Assembly: GCF_900099775.1 (NCBI RefSeq)
Contig: NZ_FMTM01000001.1
Location: 1,426,001-1,490,000 of the forward strand
DNA: 64,000 bases
Source: Rhizobium mongolense subsp. loessense
Lineage (GTDB): Bacteria > Pseudomonadota > Alphaproteobacteria > Rhizobiales > Rhizobiaceae
Reading direction: 5' to 3'
A program made the position numbers and the translations under genes. How positions within the stretch are numbered: the first letter of the stretch is position 1; each line of letters starts with the position of its first letter. The notes below the pieces were generated by a model. The model worked only from the letters and a program-made list of their open reading frames with translations, was not told where the DNA came from and did not search any database. Of the stretch, positions 26,440 to 36,200 are shown one piece after another.

Positions 26440-27714
26440 ATGGAGAAACGCCGTTTTGCACTGATCGGGACAGGAAATCGCGGAACCACCATGTGGGGCA
26501 AAGAGCTGCTCGCCGGTTGGCGCGAACATGTCGATCTCGTCGCGATCGTCGAAAAGAACTCTCTTCGCGGCGAGCGCGCCCGCACGATGATCGGCAGCAA
26601 TGCGCCGATCTACGAGGATATCGATGCGATGCTGGCCGAGGTCAAACCGGACCTTGTCATCGTCTGCACGCCGGATCACACGCACGATGCGATCGTCGTG
26701 CGGGCGCTGGAGGCCGGGATTGACGTCATCACCGAGAAACCGATGACGACCGCAGTCGACAAGATTCGCCGGATCATCGACGCCGAAAAGCGGACCGGCA
26801 GGCGCGTCGACGTGTCCTTCAACTACCGCTATGCGCCGACCGCAGCAAAAATCAAGGAATTGCTCAATTCCGGCGAGATCGGCCGCGTCAGTTCGGTCGA
26901 CTTCCACTGGTACCTGAACACGAAACACGGCGCCGACTATTTCCGCCGCTGGCACGCCTATACCGAAAATTCCGGCAGCCTCTTCGTCCACAAGGCAACA
27001 CACCATTTCGATCTGCTGAACTGGTATCTCGACAGCGATCCCGAAGCGGTGACGTCCTTCGCCGATCTACAGAATTACGGCCGCAAGGGCCCCTTTCGCG
27101 GCCCACGCTGCAAGCTCTGTCCGCACACGCATGAATGCGACTACTTTCTCGATCTGGAAGCAGATCCCTTCCTGGACGCACTCTACGAGGAGCCGTCGAA
27201 GATCGACGGGTATTTTCGCGACGGCTGCGTCTTCCGCGAGGATATCGACATTCCGGACACGATGGTCGCCAGCATCCGCTATCGAAACAACGTGCATGTC
27301 TCCTATTCGCTGAACACCTTCCAGCCGATCGAGGGCCACCATCTGGCATTCAACGGCACCAAAGGCCGGATCGAAATCCGCCAGCATGAAGCCCAACCAT
27401 GGGAGGTGAAGAAAGAGGATGAGATCCTGCTGATCCGGAATTTCCCCAATGGGAAGGAGGCGGTTGAGCGTATCATCGTGCCGCATTCCTCCGGCGGCCA
27501 CTACGGCGGCGACGACCGGATGCGCAACATGATCTTCAAGCCGGACATGCAGGACAGGCTTCATCAGCGTGCGGGAACGCGTGCCGGGGCCATGTCTGTG
27601 CTTTGCGGCATCGCAGCGCTTCAGAGTTCCCGCACCGGCAAGGTCGTCAATCTCGCCGACCTGATGCCTGAGCTTGCCAATGACGACTCACCGAATTCCC
27701 GCAAGGTTGGATAG
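26440..27714 (+). CDS. Gfo/Idh/MocA family oxidoreductase with Cys cluster
   Basis: The 424-residue dehydrogenase starts RRFALIGTGNRGTTMWGKE and carries the signature ITEKPMTT near 95-102. The second domain contains SVDFHWYLNTKHGADYFRRW and an unusual cysteine cluster, CKLCPHTHEC, near 223-232, possibly a metal site. ATG at 26440 is preferred because GAGGAGGATC precedes it; a start at 26407 has no site. It is the last gene of the operon and ends 2 bp before the convergent dehydrogenase gene. It differs clearly from the first Gfo/Idh gene, so two distinct redox steps are likely. Confidence 0.86.
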   Translation: MEKRRFALIGTGNRGTTMWGKELLAGWREHVDLVAIVEKNSLRGERARTMIGSNAPIYEDIDAMLAEVKPDLVIVCTPDHTHDAIVVRALEAGIDVITEKPMTTAVDKIRRIIDAEKRTGRRVDVSFNYRYAPTAAKIKELLNSGEIGRVSSVDFHWYLNTKHGADYFRRWHAYTENSGSLFVHKATHHFDLLNWYLDSDPEAVTSFADLQNYGRKGPFRGPRCKLCPHTHECDYFLDLEADPFLDALYEEPSKIDGYFRDGCVFREDIDIPDTMVASIRYRNNVHVSYSLNTFQPIEGHHLAFNGTKGRIEIRQHEAQPWEVKKEDEILLIRNFPNGKEAVERIIVPHSSGGHYGGDDRMRNMIFKPDMQDRLHQRAGTRAGAMSVLCGIAALQSSRTGKVVNLADLMPELANDDSPNSRKVG

Positions 27715-27716
27715 GC

Positions 27717-28727
27717 TCAGGCCATCTTTTCGAGATCCGCGAGTGTGACGCCATAACGAAGCGGCTCGCCCTTTAGGAATCGTTCGATCTCGTCCACCGC
27801 CATTTCACCGAGGCGCATGCGCTCCAGTCCGACGGCGCCTGCAATATGGGGTGTCAGGAACAGATTCGGCAGATCGTAAAAGGCCGATGAAGGCTCGGGG
27901 ATTTCCGGGTCCGTGACATCGATGATGGCATCGATGCGGCCGGTTGCAAGCCTCGCCAGCAGCGCAGCTTCATCGATGATTGCGCCCCTGGCCGTGTTGA
28001 TGAGCGTTGCGCCGTCCTTCATCAAAGCCAGCCTGTCCGCATCGATCATATGTTGCGTGGAAGGCAGGGACGGCGCGTGAAGCGAAATGATGTCGGAAAC
28101 CTTCATGAGCGTATCCAGATCGACCTTCTCTGCACCAAGCCCCTGGGCTTCAGCCATGCTAATCGTCGGATCGAAAAGGACAAGCTGGTAGTCAAACGGC
28201 TCCAGCAACTCGATGACGCGACGACCGATCCGCGATGCACCAATGATGCCGACCGTGCGCCGGTAGTTGCCGATCGCCAGACGCTGCATCGGATGTGTGC
28301 GGTCACGGTTGCGGTCTGCCACGTAATAGTCGCGGAAGCGGAAAACTTGTTTGCCGGCAAAGAGAATGGCTGCGAGCGTAAACTCCGCAACCGGTGTGGC
28401 ATTGGCTTCCGCGGCATGGCTGACCGCAATCCCGGCCCTGAAAATCTCTTCCCCGATAATGCCTTTGACGGTGCCGGCCGCATGAGCGACAATCTTCAAT
28501 CGCCTCGCTGCGGCAAGCACCTCACCGCCCACCTGCGGCGCCCCCCAGCCTGTAATGAGGATTTCCGTCTCCGGGAGCACGCGCCGGGCGCGCTCATCAG
28601 AAAAATTCTGCAGCGGCTCGCGGTCGAGCAAGCGGCCGATGACTTCCAGGCGTTTAAACAACTCATCCGAGACGACATGTTCCGTGCGCCCCGGATGCAT
28701 GGCAAGCGCGATGCCGGGACGGCTCAT
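27717..28727 (-). CDS. D-isomer-specific 2-hydroxyacid dehydrogenase
   Basis: The 336-residue NAD(P)-dependent enzyme has the Rossmann variant VGIIGASRIGRRV near 160-172, the catalytic arginine in LINTARGAIIDE near 245, and the catalytic histidine in LTPHIAGAVG near 294. The family reduces 2-keto acids or oxidises D-2-hydroxy acids, and some members act on sugar-derived keto acids. ATG at 28727 overlaps the stop of the DUF2264 gene (ATGA), so the two are coupled. A longer frame to 28838 would overlap DUF2264 without a site. Confidence 0.87.
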   Translation of the reverse strand: MSRPGIALAMHPGRTEHVVSDELFKRLEVIGRLLDREPLQNFSDERARRVLPETEILITGWGAPQVGGEVLAAARRLKIVAHAAGTVKGIIGEEIFRAGIAVSHAAEANATPVAEFTLAAILFAGKQVFRFRDYYVADRNRDRTHPMQRLAIGNYRRTVGIIGASRIGRRVIELLEPFDYQLVLFDPTISMAEAQGLGAEKVDLDTLMKVSDIISLHAPSLPSTQHMIDADRLALMKDGATLINTARGAIIDEAALLARLATGRIDAIIDVTDPEIPEPSSAFYDLPNLFLTPHIAGAVGLERMRLGEMAVDEIERFLKGEPLRYGVTLADLEKMA

Positions 28728-30586
28728 GGCATCTGTCCCGGCGCGACAATGGCGCTGACAGTCACGCCATATTCCTTCACCTGCTGTTCCAAAGCTGCGA
28801 TGTCCGGGACAACAGGGCGCTTCATCCAAACCCCGCAAACAGCTTGCGGATCATTGACTGCGAGCACTGCCGTGATCAGCACGGTCTCACCTGCCGGGAT
28901 TTCGCCGCGCAACTGCGGCACCAATGTCTTTGCAACAATGAGGTTCGTATTCGGCAAGGCTTTCTGCGCAAGGCCGGTGCGCGTCACGGTCGAGCCAAGA
29001 TCGGCGATGCCGGAAAAATCGGTCTCGCCGATGACATGCGCGGCACCTGCTTCTGCCGAAAGCGTATCAGAATCGAAATCCCGTTTGGCGATTGCGAAGC
29101 CGCCTTCTGACGTCTGCAGCGCACGTGGCGTGTTGATCCTGTGAACGCGAATATGCCAGGGCGCTGCCGGTACGAGCCATGTTTCGACCGAGACATCCTT
29201 GAACGGCGACCACTTCGAATAAAGCACGTTGCCGGCAATCTTGGCTTCCGCATTCGTCTCGCGAACTCGGTAATGCAATCCATCGTCGCTGAAAGCCAGC
29301 GCCGAATCAAAAGCGCCGCCGACGAAATTTCGCTCGTCGGCCTCAACACTGAATCCGTAGCGCGCTGAATATGCGAATTTTGCGTATTTTTCCGTTCCAA
29401 ACCGCATCTGCAAGTTTTCCTGGCCGGAAGAAAGCGCCACGACATCGCCGCCCGCCCGTATCATGACCATGCCCGGGTGGCGCTGCGGGGAGACGGCGAC
29501 CGCTTCCGGCGCCCTTTCCTTTGAGGTCCAGAATGGATGGTCTGCTGGAATTGCGAGCGGCAAGAAGGCCTTGAAAGCCCAATAGGGCGAGCCTGCAGAA
29601 TTATAACTTTCCGACATCATCAGATTGGGATAGCCGAAACCGATTGAAAGGATGCCGTCTCGGTTCGTCATCGGCTTGTCCCTCCACCAGCGCAGATGCT
29701 GGAGGCAAAGGTGCTTGACTTCACCCCAAGGCAAAGCTTCGAGGTCGGCGAAGGCCAGCGCTGACCAGAAACCTGCGCAGGCAAAGCGGTATGTCAGGCT
29801 GCGGCCGAAGGGGATCGTCGCACCATCGGCTGCAAACCAGTTTTTGAAATCCTTCGCAAAGAGTACTGCCCTTTCGCGGTATCGCTTGGCATAGTCATCA
29901 TCGACAAGCTTCGAATAAATCAGGCCGTAAAAGTGCATCGCGAAGGGAATGTAGTGATCGATACGGCGGACATTGCCGTCGCGATACCAGCCATCGCCGA
30001 TATAGAAGCCCTCCAGCTCTTCCAGATATTGCCTAGTGAGGCTGCGATCGAAATCCGCGCCCAATCGTTCAAGCGCGATATCGACGAAGATGCGGAAGAA
30101 CTTCCAGTTGTTGTCGGCATAGTCAAACTGGCGCGCGTGCTTGAGATAAGCGATGACGTTGTTCCGTGCATGCCCATCTAGTGGCTCCCAGATCTTTTCC
30201 GGGACAAGCGCCAGCGCAAAACCGAGCGCGGCAAGCTCCACCATGCGCTGGTCGCGGCCGTTGACCGTGCCCCAATATTCCGGATGCTGCGGATCGGCGC
30301 CATTAGCGAGGCCTTCGGCGAAACGGTCCCAGTGCTCGAACCGGCCGTTTCCCGCACCCAAAGGCGCAAGACCCCACAGAGGCCGGGCGAAGCCTTCCAG
30401 ATCGGCCGCGGCGCGATCGAAATGCGCACCGGCGCCATCCAGCCGCACGCGAGCATTGCCCTTCGAAAAATAGGGCAGCAGTGGATCGAAGAGATCGAGA
30501 AGCGCGCGGCCCATGTCCTCGCGGGTTTCGAGCGGGTTGCCTGCAAGCGGATTGGCGCTGGCCGGATCATAGGTCATCGGAATCAC
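28724..30586 (-). CDS. DUF2264 protein
   Basis: The 620-residue protein matches the DUF2264 family. An N-terminal helical region resembles an (alpha/alpha)-barrel of glycan-active enzymes (WGLAPLGAGNGRFEHWDRFAEG, DNNWKFFRIFVDIAL, DGWYRDGNVRRIDHYIPFAMHFYGL). A beta-rich C-terminal half follows (HPGMVMIRAGGDVVALSSGQ, SKWSPFKDVSVETWLVP). There is no signal peptide, so it is probably cytoplasmic. GTG at 30586 follows directly on the LacI stop; ATG at 30577 is an alternative. Partnership with LacI and a hydroxyacid dehydrogenase suggests action on a glycoside or sugar acid. Substrate unknown. Confidence 0.85.
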   Translation of the reverse strand: MIPMTYDPASANPLAGNPLETREDMGRALLDLFDPLLPYFSKGNARVRLDGAGAHFDRAAADLEGFARPLWGLAPLGAGNGRFEHWDRFAEGLANGADPQHPEYWGTVNGRDQRMVELAALGFALALVPEKIWEPLDGHARNNVIAYLKHARQFDYADNNWKFFRIFVDIALERLGADFDRSLTRQYLEELEGFYIGDGWYRDGNVRRIDHYIPFAMHFYGLIYSKLVDDDYAKRYRERAVLFAKDFKNWFAADGATIPFGRSLTYRFACAGFWSALAFADLEALPWGEVKHLCLQHLRWWRDKPMTNRDGILSIGFGYPNLMMSESYNSAGSPYWAFKAFLPLAIPADHPFWTSKERAPEAVAVSPQRHPGMVMIRAGGDVVALSSGQENLQMRFGTEKYAKFAYSARYGFSVEADERNFVGGAFDSALAFSDDGLHYRVRETNAEAKIAGNVLYSKWSPFKDVSVETWLVPAAPWHIRVHRINTPRALQTSEGGFAIAKRDFDSDTLSAEAGAAHVIGETDFSGIADLGSTVTRTGLAQKALPNTNLIVAKTLVPQLRGEIPAGETVLITAVLAVNDPQAVCGVWMKRPVVPDIAALEQQVKEYGVTVSAIVAPGQMP

Positions 30587-31615
30587 TCATGAGGTTGCAA
30601 TATCAGATACGGTGCCCCCGGCGACGGGGATGACCCCGTGGCATACATGACGGGCGGGGGCCGCGCGGTCCCGGAAACGGGACATCATGAGACCGATCGC
30701 CTCCCGGCCAAGCGCCGCACGATCGACGCGCATGGTGGAAAGCGGCGGATTGGTCATCAATGCGCAGGGCAGATCGTCGAAACCGACGATCGCGAAGTCT
30801 TCCGGCACCCGAAGGCCAGCTTCCGTGACGGCCTCCAAGACACCGACTGCGATAAAATCGTTCATGCAGAAGGCGGCAGTGAAACCGGCATTCTCCGCAA
30901 GAATCGCCGCCGTCAGCTCATGCGCCTCGCGGCTGGCACTGCCATGAAACGTCATCGGCACAAGCCGGCCTTCGGCATCCGGGATCGAGGTTATCGCCGC
31001 CTCGAAACCGCGAACACGCTCGCGAATCGTATTGCGGTGGGAACCGGTCAGATGGAGGATGCGGCGGTGACCGGCCTTCAGCAGCCGCTGGGCAGCCTGG
31101 AAGGCACCGAAAAAATTGGAAGGCGAAACACCGTCGAGGCGGAGCTGAGGATCCGTCCCGTTGACGAGGACAACCGGAACCTTCTCGTCGTCGATGAAGC
31201 CGCGCAAAGCCCCACTCGGATCAATGCCGACGAGAAAGAGGCCCTCGGCACGCGCCGACTTCATATAGTCTCGAATGACCTCGGGCGTCGCACGGTCTTC
31301 CCGGATGAGGCGAACCTCAAACGACATGCCGTGCTCGGCCGCCGCCGTACGCAGACCTTCGACGATCGACTCGTAGAAAACGCTCAGTCCGCCCGTGACG
31401 CCATCGCTGGCAATCAGCGCAAGTCCGCCCGGAACCGCTTCCGGAGCAGACCTCATTTGGTATCCATGCTCGACCGCCACCCTCAGAATATGCTCGCGCA
31501 CGCTCTCGCTTATGCCTGGCTCATTGGCAAGCACCCGTGAAACCGTTGAAACGGAGACGCCAGCCAAAGCTGCGATGTCGGCCTGACGCGGCCGTCTGGG
31601 TTTGATTTCGTTCAT
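30587..31615 (-). CDS. LacI family transcriptional regulator
   Basis: The 342-residue protein has a LacI helix-turn-helix at about 11-33 (ADIAALAGVSVSTVSRVLAN) and hinge (ESVREHILRVAVEHGYQ). A periplasmic-binding-like sensor follows (SNFFGAFQAAQRLLKAGHRRILHL, AAFCMNDFIAVGVLEAV, IVGFDDLPCALMTNPPLSTMRV). It is the first gene of its own operon with DUF2264 and the dehydrogenase. It diverges from the orphan binding protein at 31755 across a region with a TGCAAATTTGCA palindrome, its probable operator. Confidence 0.94.
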   Translation of the reverse strand: MNEIKPRRPRQADIAALAGVSVSTVSRVLANEPGISESVREHILRVAVEHGYQMRSAPEAVPGGLALIASDGVTGGLSVFYESIVEGLRTAAAEHGMSFEVRLIREDRATPEVIRDYMKSARAEGLFLVGIDPSGALRGFIDDEKVPVVLVNGTDPQLRLDGVSPSNFFGAFQAAQRLLKAGHRRILHLTGSHRNTIRERVRGFEAAITSIPDAEGRLVPMTFHGSASREAHELTAAILAENAGFTAAFCMNDFIAVGVLEAVTEAGLRVPEDFAIVGFDDLPCALMTNPPLSTMRVDRAALGREAIGLMMSRFRDRAAPARHVCHGVIPVAGGTVSDIATS

Positions 31616-31636
31616 AACTCAAACATATGCAAATCA

Positions 31637-31648
31637 TGCAAATTTGCA
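31637..31648. promoter_or_regulatory. candidate LacI operator
   Basis: TGCAAATTTGCA is a perfect 12-bp palindrome between the divergent LacI gene and the binding-protein gene. More TGCAA repeats lie nearby (about 31628 and 31665). LacI operators are typically short palindromes of this kind; binding is inferred. Confidence 0.6.
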
Positions 31649-31754
31649 ATGGAAATATAATTTGTTGCAAACCGAAATTATTTGCGTACTCTACGCGTGA
31701 CATGCTCGAGAAACGTTGGAGGACGGCACGGGCAGGCGACAAAGGAGGATCATC

Positions 31755-33044
31755 ATGCAGATCAATCGACGTTCATTTCTGATGGGCTCGGCCGGTGTGG
31801 CTACGGGCCTCGCATTCGGCGCGGGTAGTGTCATCCCGGCATTTGCCGAAGACGCGCAACTGCGTGCCATGTGGTGGGGTTCTAACGACCGCGCCAAGCG
31901 TACGCTGGAGGTTGCAAAGCTCTATCAGGCCAAGACGCCGGGCGTCACGATCGTCGGCGAGTCGCTCAGCGGCGACGGCTATTGGACGAAGCTCGCGACG
32001 CAGATGGCTGGCCGCGCGATCGCCGATGTGTTCCAGCTCGAGCCCAGCACGATCTCCGATTACTCAAAGCGCGGCGCCTGCATGCCTCTCGACGAGTTCG
32101 TTCCCTCGGCTCTCAAGGTCGACACCTTCGGCAAGGATATGCTCAAGCTGACGACCGTCGATAGCAAGCTCTATGGCATCGGCCTCGGCCTTAACTCCTT
32201 TGCGCTCTTTTTTGATCAGACCACCTTTGAAAAGGCTGGACTTCCCTTGCCGACGCCAGACCTCACTTGGGACGAATATGCCAAACTGGCCGTCGAGCTT
32301 ACAAAAGCTGCCGGCAAGGACAATTACTGGGGCGGCCCTTACGGCGCGCGCTATGCCTATGTCTTCGATGCCTGGCTGCGCCAGCGTGGCAAGAGCCTTT
32401 ACGCCAATGGCAGCCTGGGCTTCGACGTCGAGGATGCCAAGGAGTGGTACAGCTTCTGGGAGGACCTGCGCAAGAAGGGTGGCACGGTCGCGGCGGATGT
32501 ACAGACGCTCGACCAGAACACCATCGACACCAACTGCCTGGCGCTTGGCAAATCGGCGATCGGCATGGCCTATTCAAACCAGCTCGTCGGATATCAGCTG
32601 ATCTCGAAGAATAAACTGGCGATCACCATGCTGCCGCGCGAAAGGAAGGGCGGTCCTTCCGGCCATTACTACCGTCCCGCGCTTATCTGGAGCATCGGAG
32701 CGACGACAAAGAACGGCGAAGCGGCCGCCAAGTTCATCGACTTCTTCGTCAACGACATCGACGCCGGCAGGATCCTCGGAGTGGAGCGGGGCGTACCGAT
32801 GTCGGCGACTGTCCGCGAGGCGATCCTGCCGAACCTTAACCCAACGGAGCAGGATACCGTCAAATACGTCAACCTTCTTAAGGATCAGGTCGGTGATTAC
32901 CCGGCGCCTGCCCCGCTTGGCGCGACGGAATTCGACCAGCGCGTCCTTCGGCCCCTCGCTGACGAGCTCGCGTTCGAACGCACGACCCCCGCCGATGCCG
33001 CCGCTCGCCTGGTGGAACAAGGCAAGGCAACGATCAGAAGCTGA
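31755..33044 (+). CDS. orphan sugar-binding protein of an ABC transporter (family 1)
   Basis: The 429-residue periplasmic receptor has a twin-arginine signal (NRRSFLMGSAGVATGLAFGAGSVIPAFA). The mature protein begins LRAMWWGSNDRAKRT. It shares many blocks with the receptor at 20927-22213 (WWGS.DRAKRT-like start, WLRQRGKSLYA, LGKSAIGMAYSNQL, LGVERGVP). ATG at 31755 follows AAAGGAGGATCATC. No permease or ATPase gene follows; a strong terminator at 33066 ends the unit. It may deliver its ligand to the permeases at 19079-20921. Confidence 0.92.
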   Translation: MQINRRSFLMGSAGVATGLAFGAGSVIPAFAEDAQLRAMWWGSNDRAKRTLEVAKLYQAKTPGVTIVGESLSGDGYWTKLATQMAGRAIADVFQLEPSTISDYSKRGACMPLDEFVPSALKVDTFGKDMLKLTTVDSKLYGIGLGLNSFALFFDQTTFEKAGLPLPTPDLTWDEYAKLAVELTKAAGKDNYWGGPYGARYAYVFDAWLRQRGKSLYANGSLGFDVEDAKEWYSFWEDLRKKGGTVAADVQTLDQNTIDTNCLALGKSAIGMAYSNQLVGYQLISKNKLAITMLPRERKGGPSGHYYRPALIWSIGATTKNGEAAAKFIDFFVNDIDAGRILGVERGVPMSATVREAILPNLNPTEQDTVKYVNLLKDQVGDYPAPAPLGATEFDQRVLRPLADELAFERTTPADAAARLVEQGKATIRS

Positions 33045-33065
33045 ATCCAGGTTTTTCCTCCCGGA

Positions 33066-33125
33066 AGGCCCGCCGTCGTGAACTGACAACTTTCAGGGGT
33101 CAGTTCAGTGTGGCGGGCCTCTTTA
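33066..33125 (+). terminator. long hairpin terminator after the orphan binding protein
   Basis: AGGCCCGCC (33066-33074) pairs with GGCGGGCCT (33112-33120). An inner stem GAACTGAC/GTCAGTTC extends it, with CTTTATT following. It closes the binding-protein transcript and separates it from the RND operon. Confidence 0.8.
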
Positions 33126-33207
33126 TTGAGCGTTGGTTGCAGGCTCCGACCCGTCGATAGGCGGGCGCGCCGCGGCGGAGGGCGACGGTAAACCGGTTCC
33201 CCCGATG

Positions 33208-36200
33208 CTAGGAATGCGCGGGTTTCCGCTCCCCCAGATTCTCTCTTCGTATCCGGAACCAGGCCACATAGAGCGCCGGAAGGAAAAGAAGCGTCAGTGC
33301 GGTACCGACGACAATGCCCCCCATCATGGCATAGGCCATGGGGCCCCAGAAGACTTCCCGGGAGATGGGAATGAGGGCCAGGGTCGCGGCCGCCGCTGTC
33401 AGCATGATCGGACGCATCCGGTGCTCCGTCGCCTCGACGACGGCGCGCCATGGGGGCACGCCTTCGCTCCGAAGCTGCTCGATCTGCACGACCAGGATGA
33501 CAGAGTTTCGGATCAGGATCCCTATCAGCGCAAGCACGCCAAGAATTGCGACGAATCCCATGGGAGCGTTACTGAAGAGCAGTGCTATAACCACACCGAT
33601 GAGTGCCGTCGGGGCCACTGCGAATACCAGGAACAGCCTGCTGAAGCTTTGCAACTGGATCATGAGGATCGTCGCCATGGCAAACAACATCAGCGGCGCG
33701 ACCGCAGCGATCGGTCCTTGCGCCTTGGCGCTTTCCTCGACGGAACCGCCATTGGCGATGCTGTAGCCGGCTGGAAGACCCTTGCGGAACGCATCGACTT
33801 TGGGCTGCAGTTCGGTGACGATGGTCGCAGGCTGTGTCGGCCCGACGACGGCAGCCTTGATAGTAATTGTCGGCGTACGCGTGCGACGCCAGATCGTCGG
33901 CTGCTCCAGCTCGTAGCGGAAATTGGCAACTGCCGAGAGCGGTACCGATTTGCCGTTTGAGCCTGGCAGCTGAAGGTTCTGCAGCGTCTCGATGGAGCCG
34001 CGCTCCGAGGTTTGCGCCCTGCCGATCACATCGATGAGATAGATGTTGTCCCTGATCTGCGTGGCCGACGATCCCTCCACGATGCCGTTAAGGGTTGTTG
34101 CAATGTCTTGCGACGAGACGCCCAGTTGCCGCGCCTTGTCCTGCAGAACATCGACCTTCACGACACGCGACGGTTCATTCCAGTCAAAGGTCATGTTGGA
34201 GAGCAGCGGATGTTGGCCGACGATGCCCGCAAATTGCTGGGCGATATCGCGAACCTTCTGGATATCCGGCCCGCTGATGCGATATTGCACAGGCTTGCCG
34301 ACCGGAGGCCCGATGTCCAGGAGCTTTACGAACGCATCGGTCCCGGGGAAGGTTTTCGTCAGATAGTCCTGCAGTTCGCTCTTGACCTTGTCGCGAACAT
34401 CAAGCCCCTTGGTCACGATGATGGTCTGCCCGAACGACACGTCGGGCGTCTGAACATCGAAGGACAGGATGAAGCGGGGAGCGCCTTGTCCGACATAACT
34501 CGTCCAGTGCTCGATATCCTTATTGTTCGCGAGCATCTCCTGCTCGAACCTGGCCATCTGCCTGTTCGTCTCGAAGATCGAACTGTTGTGCGGCAAATTC
34601 CAATCGACGATCAGTTCGGGTCGGTCCGAGGAAGGGAAGAACTGCTGTTGCACAAGGCTCATTCCACCGATGGAGAGCGCGAAGGCAACGACTGTCGCGC
34701 CGATGGTGATCCAGCGCCACCGCATGGAAAGGTTCAAAAGCCACGAAAAAGCTCTCGCCAGCCGGCCCTTCTGATCATGATGCGACTTCATCGTCTTCGG
34801 AAGGATGCTCACGCCCAAAAGTGGCGTGAACAACACGGCGACGATCCATGAGACCAGGAGCGAGACAGCAATCACGACGAAAAGCGTGAAGGTGAATTCG
34901 CCCGCGGCACTGTTATTCAAGCCGATGGGAATGAAGCCGGCGACCGTTACGAGCGTGCCCGTGAGCATCGGGAAGGCCGTAGACGTGTAGACATGTGTTG
35001 CTGCTTTTTTCAGATCGTCTCCTGCCTCCAGCCGGGCGACCATCATCTCGACGGCAATCATCGCATCGTCGACGAGAAGGCCAAGCGCAATGATCAGCGC
35101 GCCGAGCGAAATACGCTGCAGCGAAATGCCCGAATAGGCCATGACGAGGAACGTGATCGCCAGAACGAGCGGGATCGAGATGGCGACAACCAGGCCCGCG
35201 CGAACGCCCAAGCTGATGAAACTGATCGCAAGGACGATGACAACCGCTTCGAACAGAGCGCGCGTGAAGCCCGAGACCGCTTCGTCGACGACGTGAGGCT
35301 GATCGGAAACGCGCTGGACATCCACGCCGATCGGCAGATCAGTCACGATGCGATCCATCTGCTGGTCAAGCGCTTTGCCGAATTCCAGAAGATTTGCCCC
35401 GGTCTTCATGCCGATGGCGAGACCGATCGCGGGCTGCCCGTTGTATCTGAACAGCGACGACGGAGGATCGACATAGCCGCGTTTGATCGTGGCAACATCG
35501 GTCAGCGGAAAGAACCGGTCGTTGACACGCAGGTTGATCGACTTGAGGCTTTCCTCCGATGTAAACTGACCGCCGACGCGCAAGGCGATACGCTCGGGGC
35601 CGGCGTCAACGAAACCCGACTGAGTGACGGCGTTCTGCGCCTGCAGCGTCTCGATAACCGATTGCTGGTCGATACCAAGCGCCGCGATCTTTCGGGTCGA
35701 AAATTCAAGGTAGATCGCTTCGTCTTGCGCACCGATAATGTCCACCTTGCCGACATTGGGAACGGTCAAGACTTTTGCGCGGGCGTCCTCGACAAGGTCG
35801 CGAAGCTGGCGCTGCGTGAGCCCGTCGCTGGTGAAGGCGTAGATATTGCCGAAAACGTCGCCGAAGCGGTCGTTGAAAAACGGCCCCACGACGCCGCTCG
35901 GAAAATCTCCCTTGATGTCGTCGATCATGTTGCGGACGCGCACCCAGGTTGGGTTGACGTCCCGGGCCTTAGTGGTCGGCAATAGCTCCACGAAAATCGT
36001 TGTCCGTCCGGCAACCGTCTCGCTGCGGGTATAGTCAAGCGACTCCAGCTCTTCGAGCTTCTTCTCGATACGGTCAGTGACCTGCTTGGTCACTTCCTCG
36101 GCGGATGCACCGGGCCATTGCGCCTGGATGATCATGGTCTTGATCGTGAAGTCCGGGTCTTCTTCACGGCCGAGACCGATGTAGGAAACCACGCCGGCAA

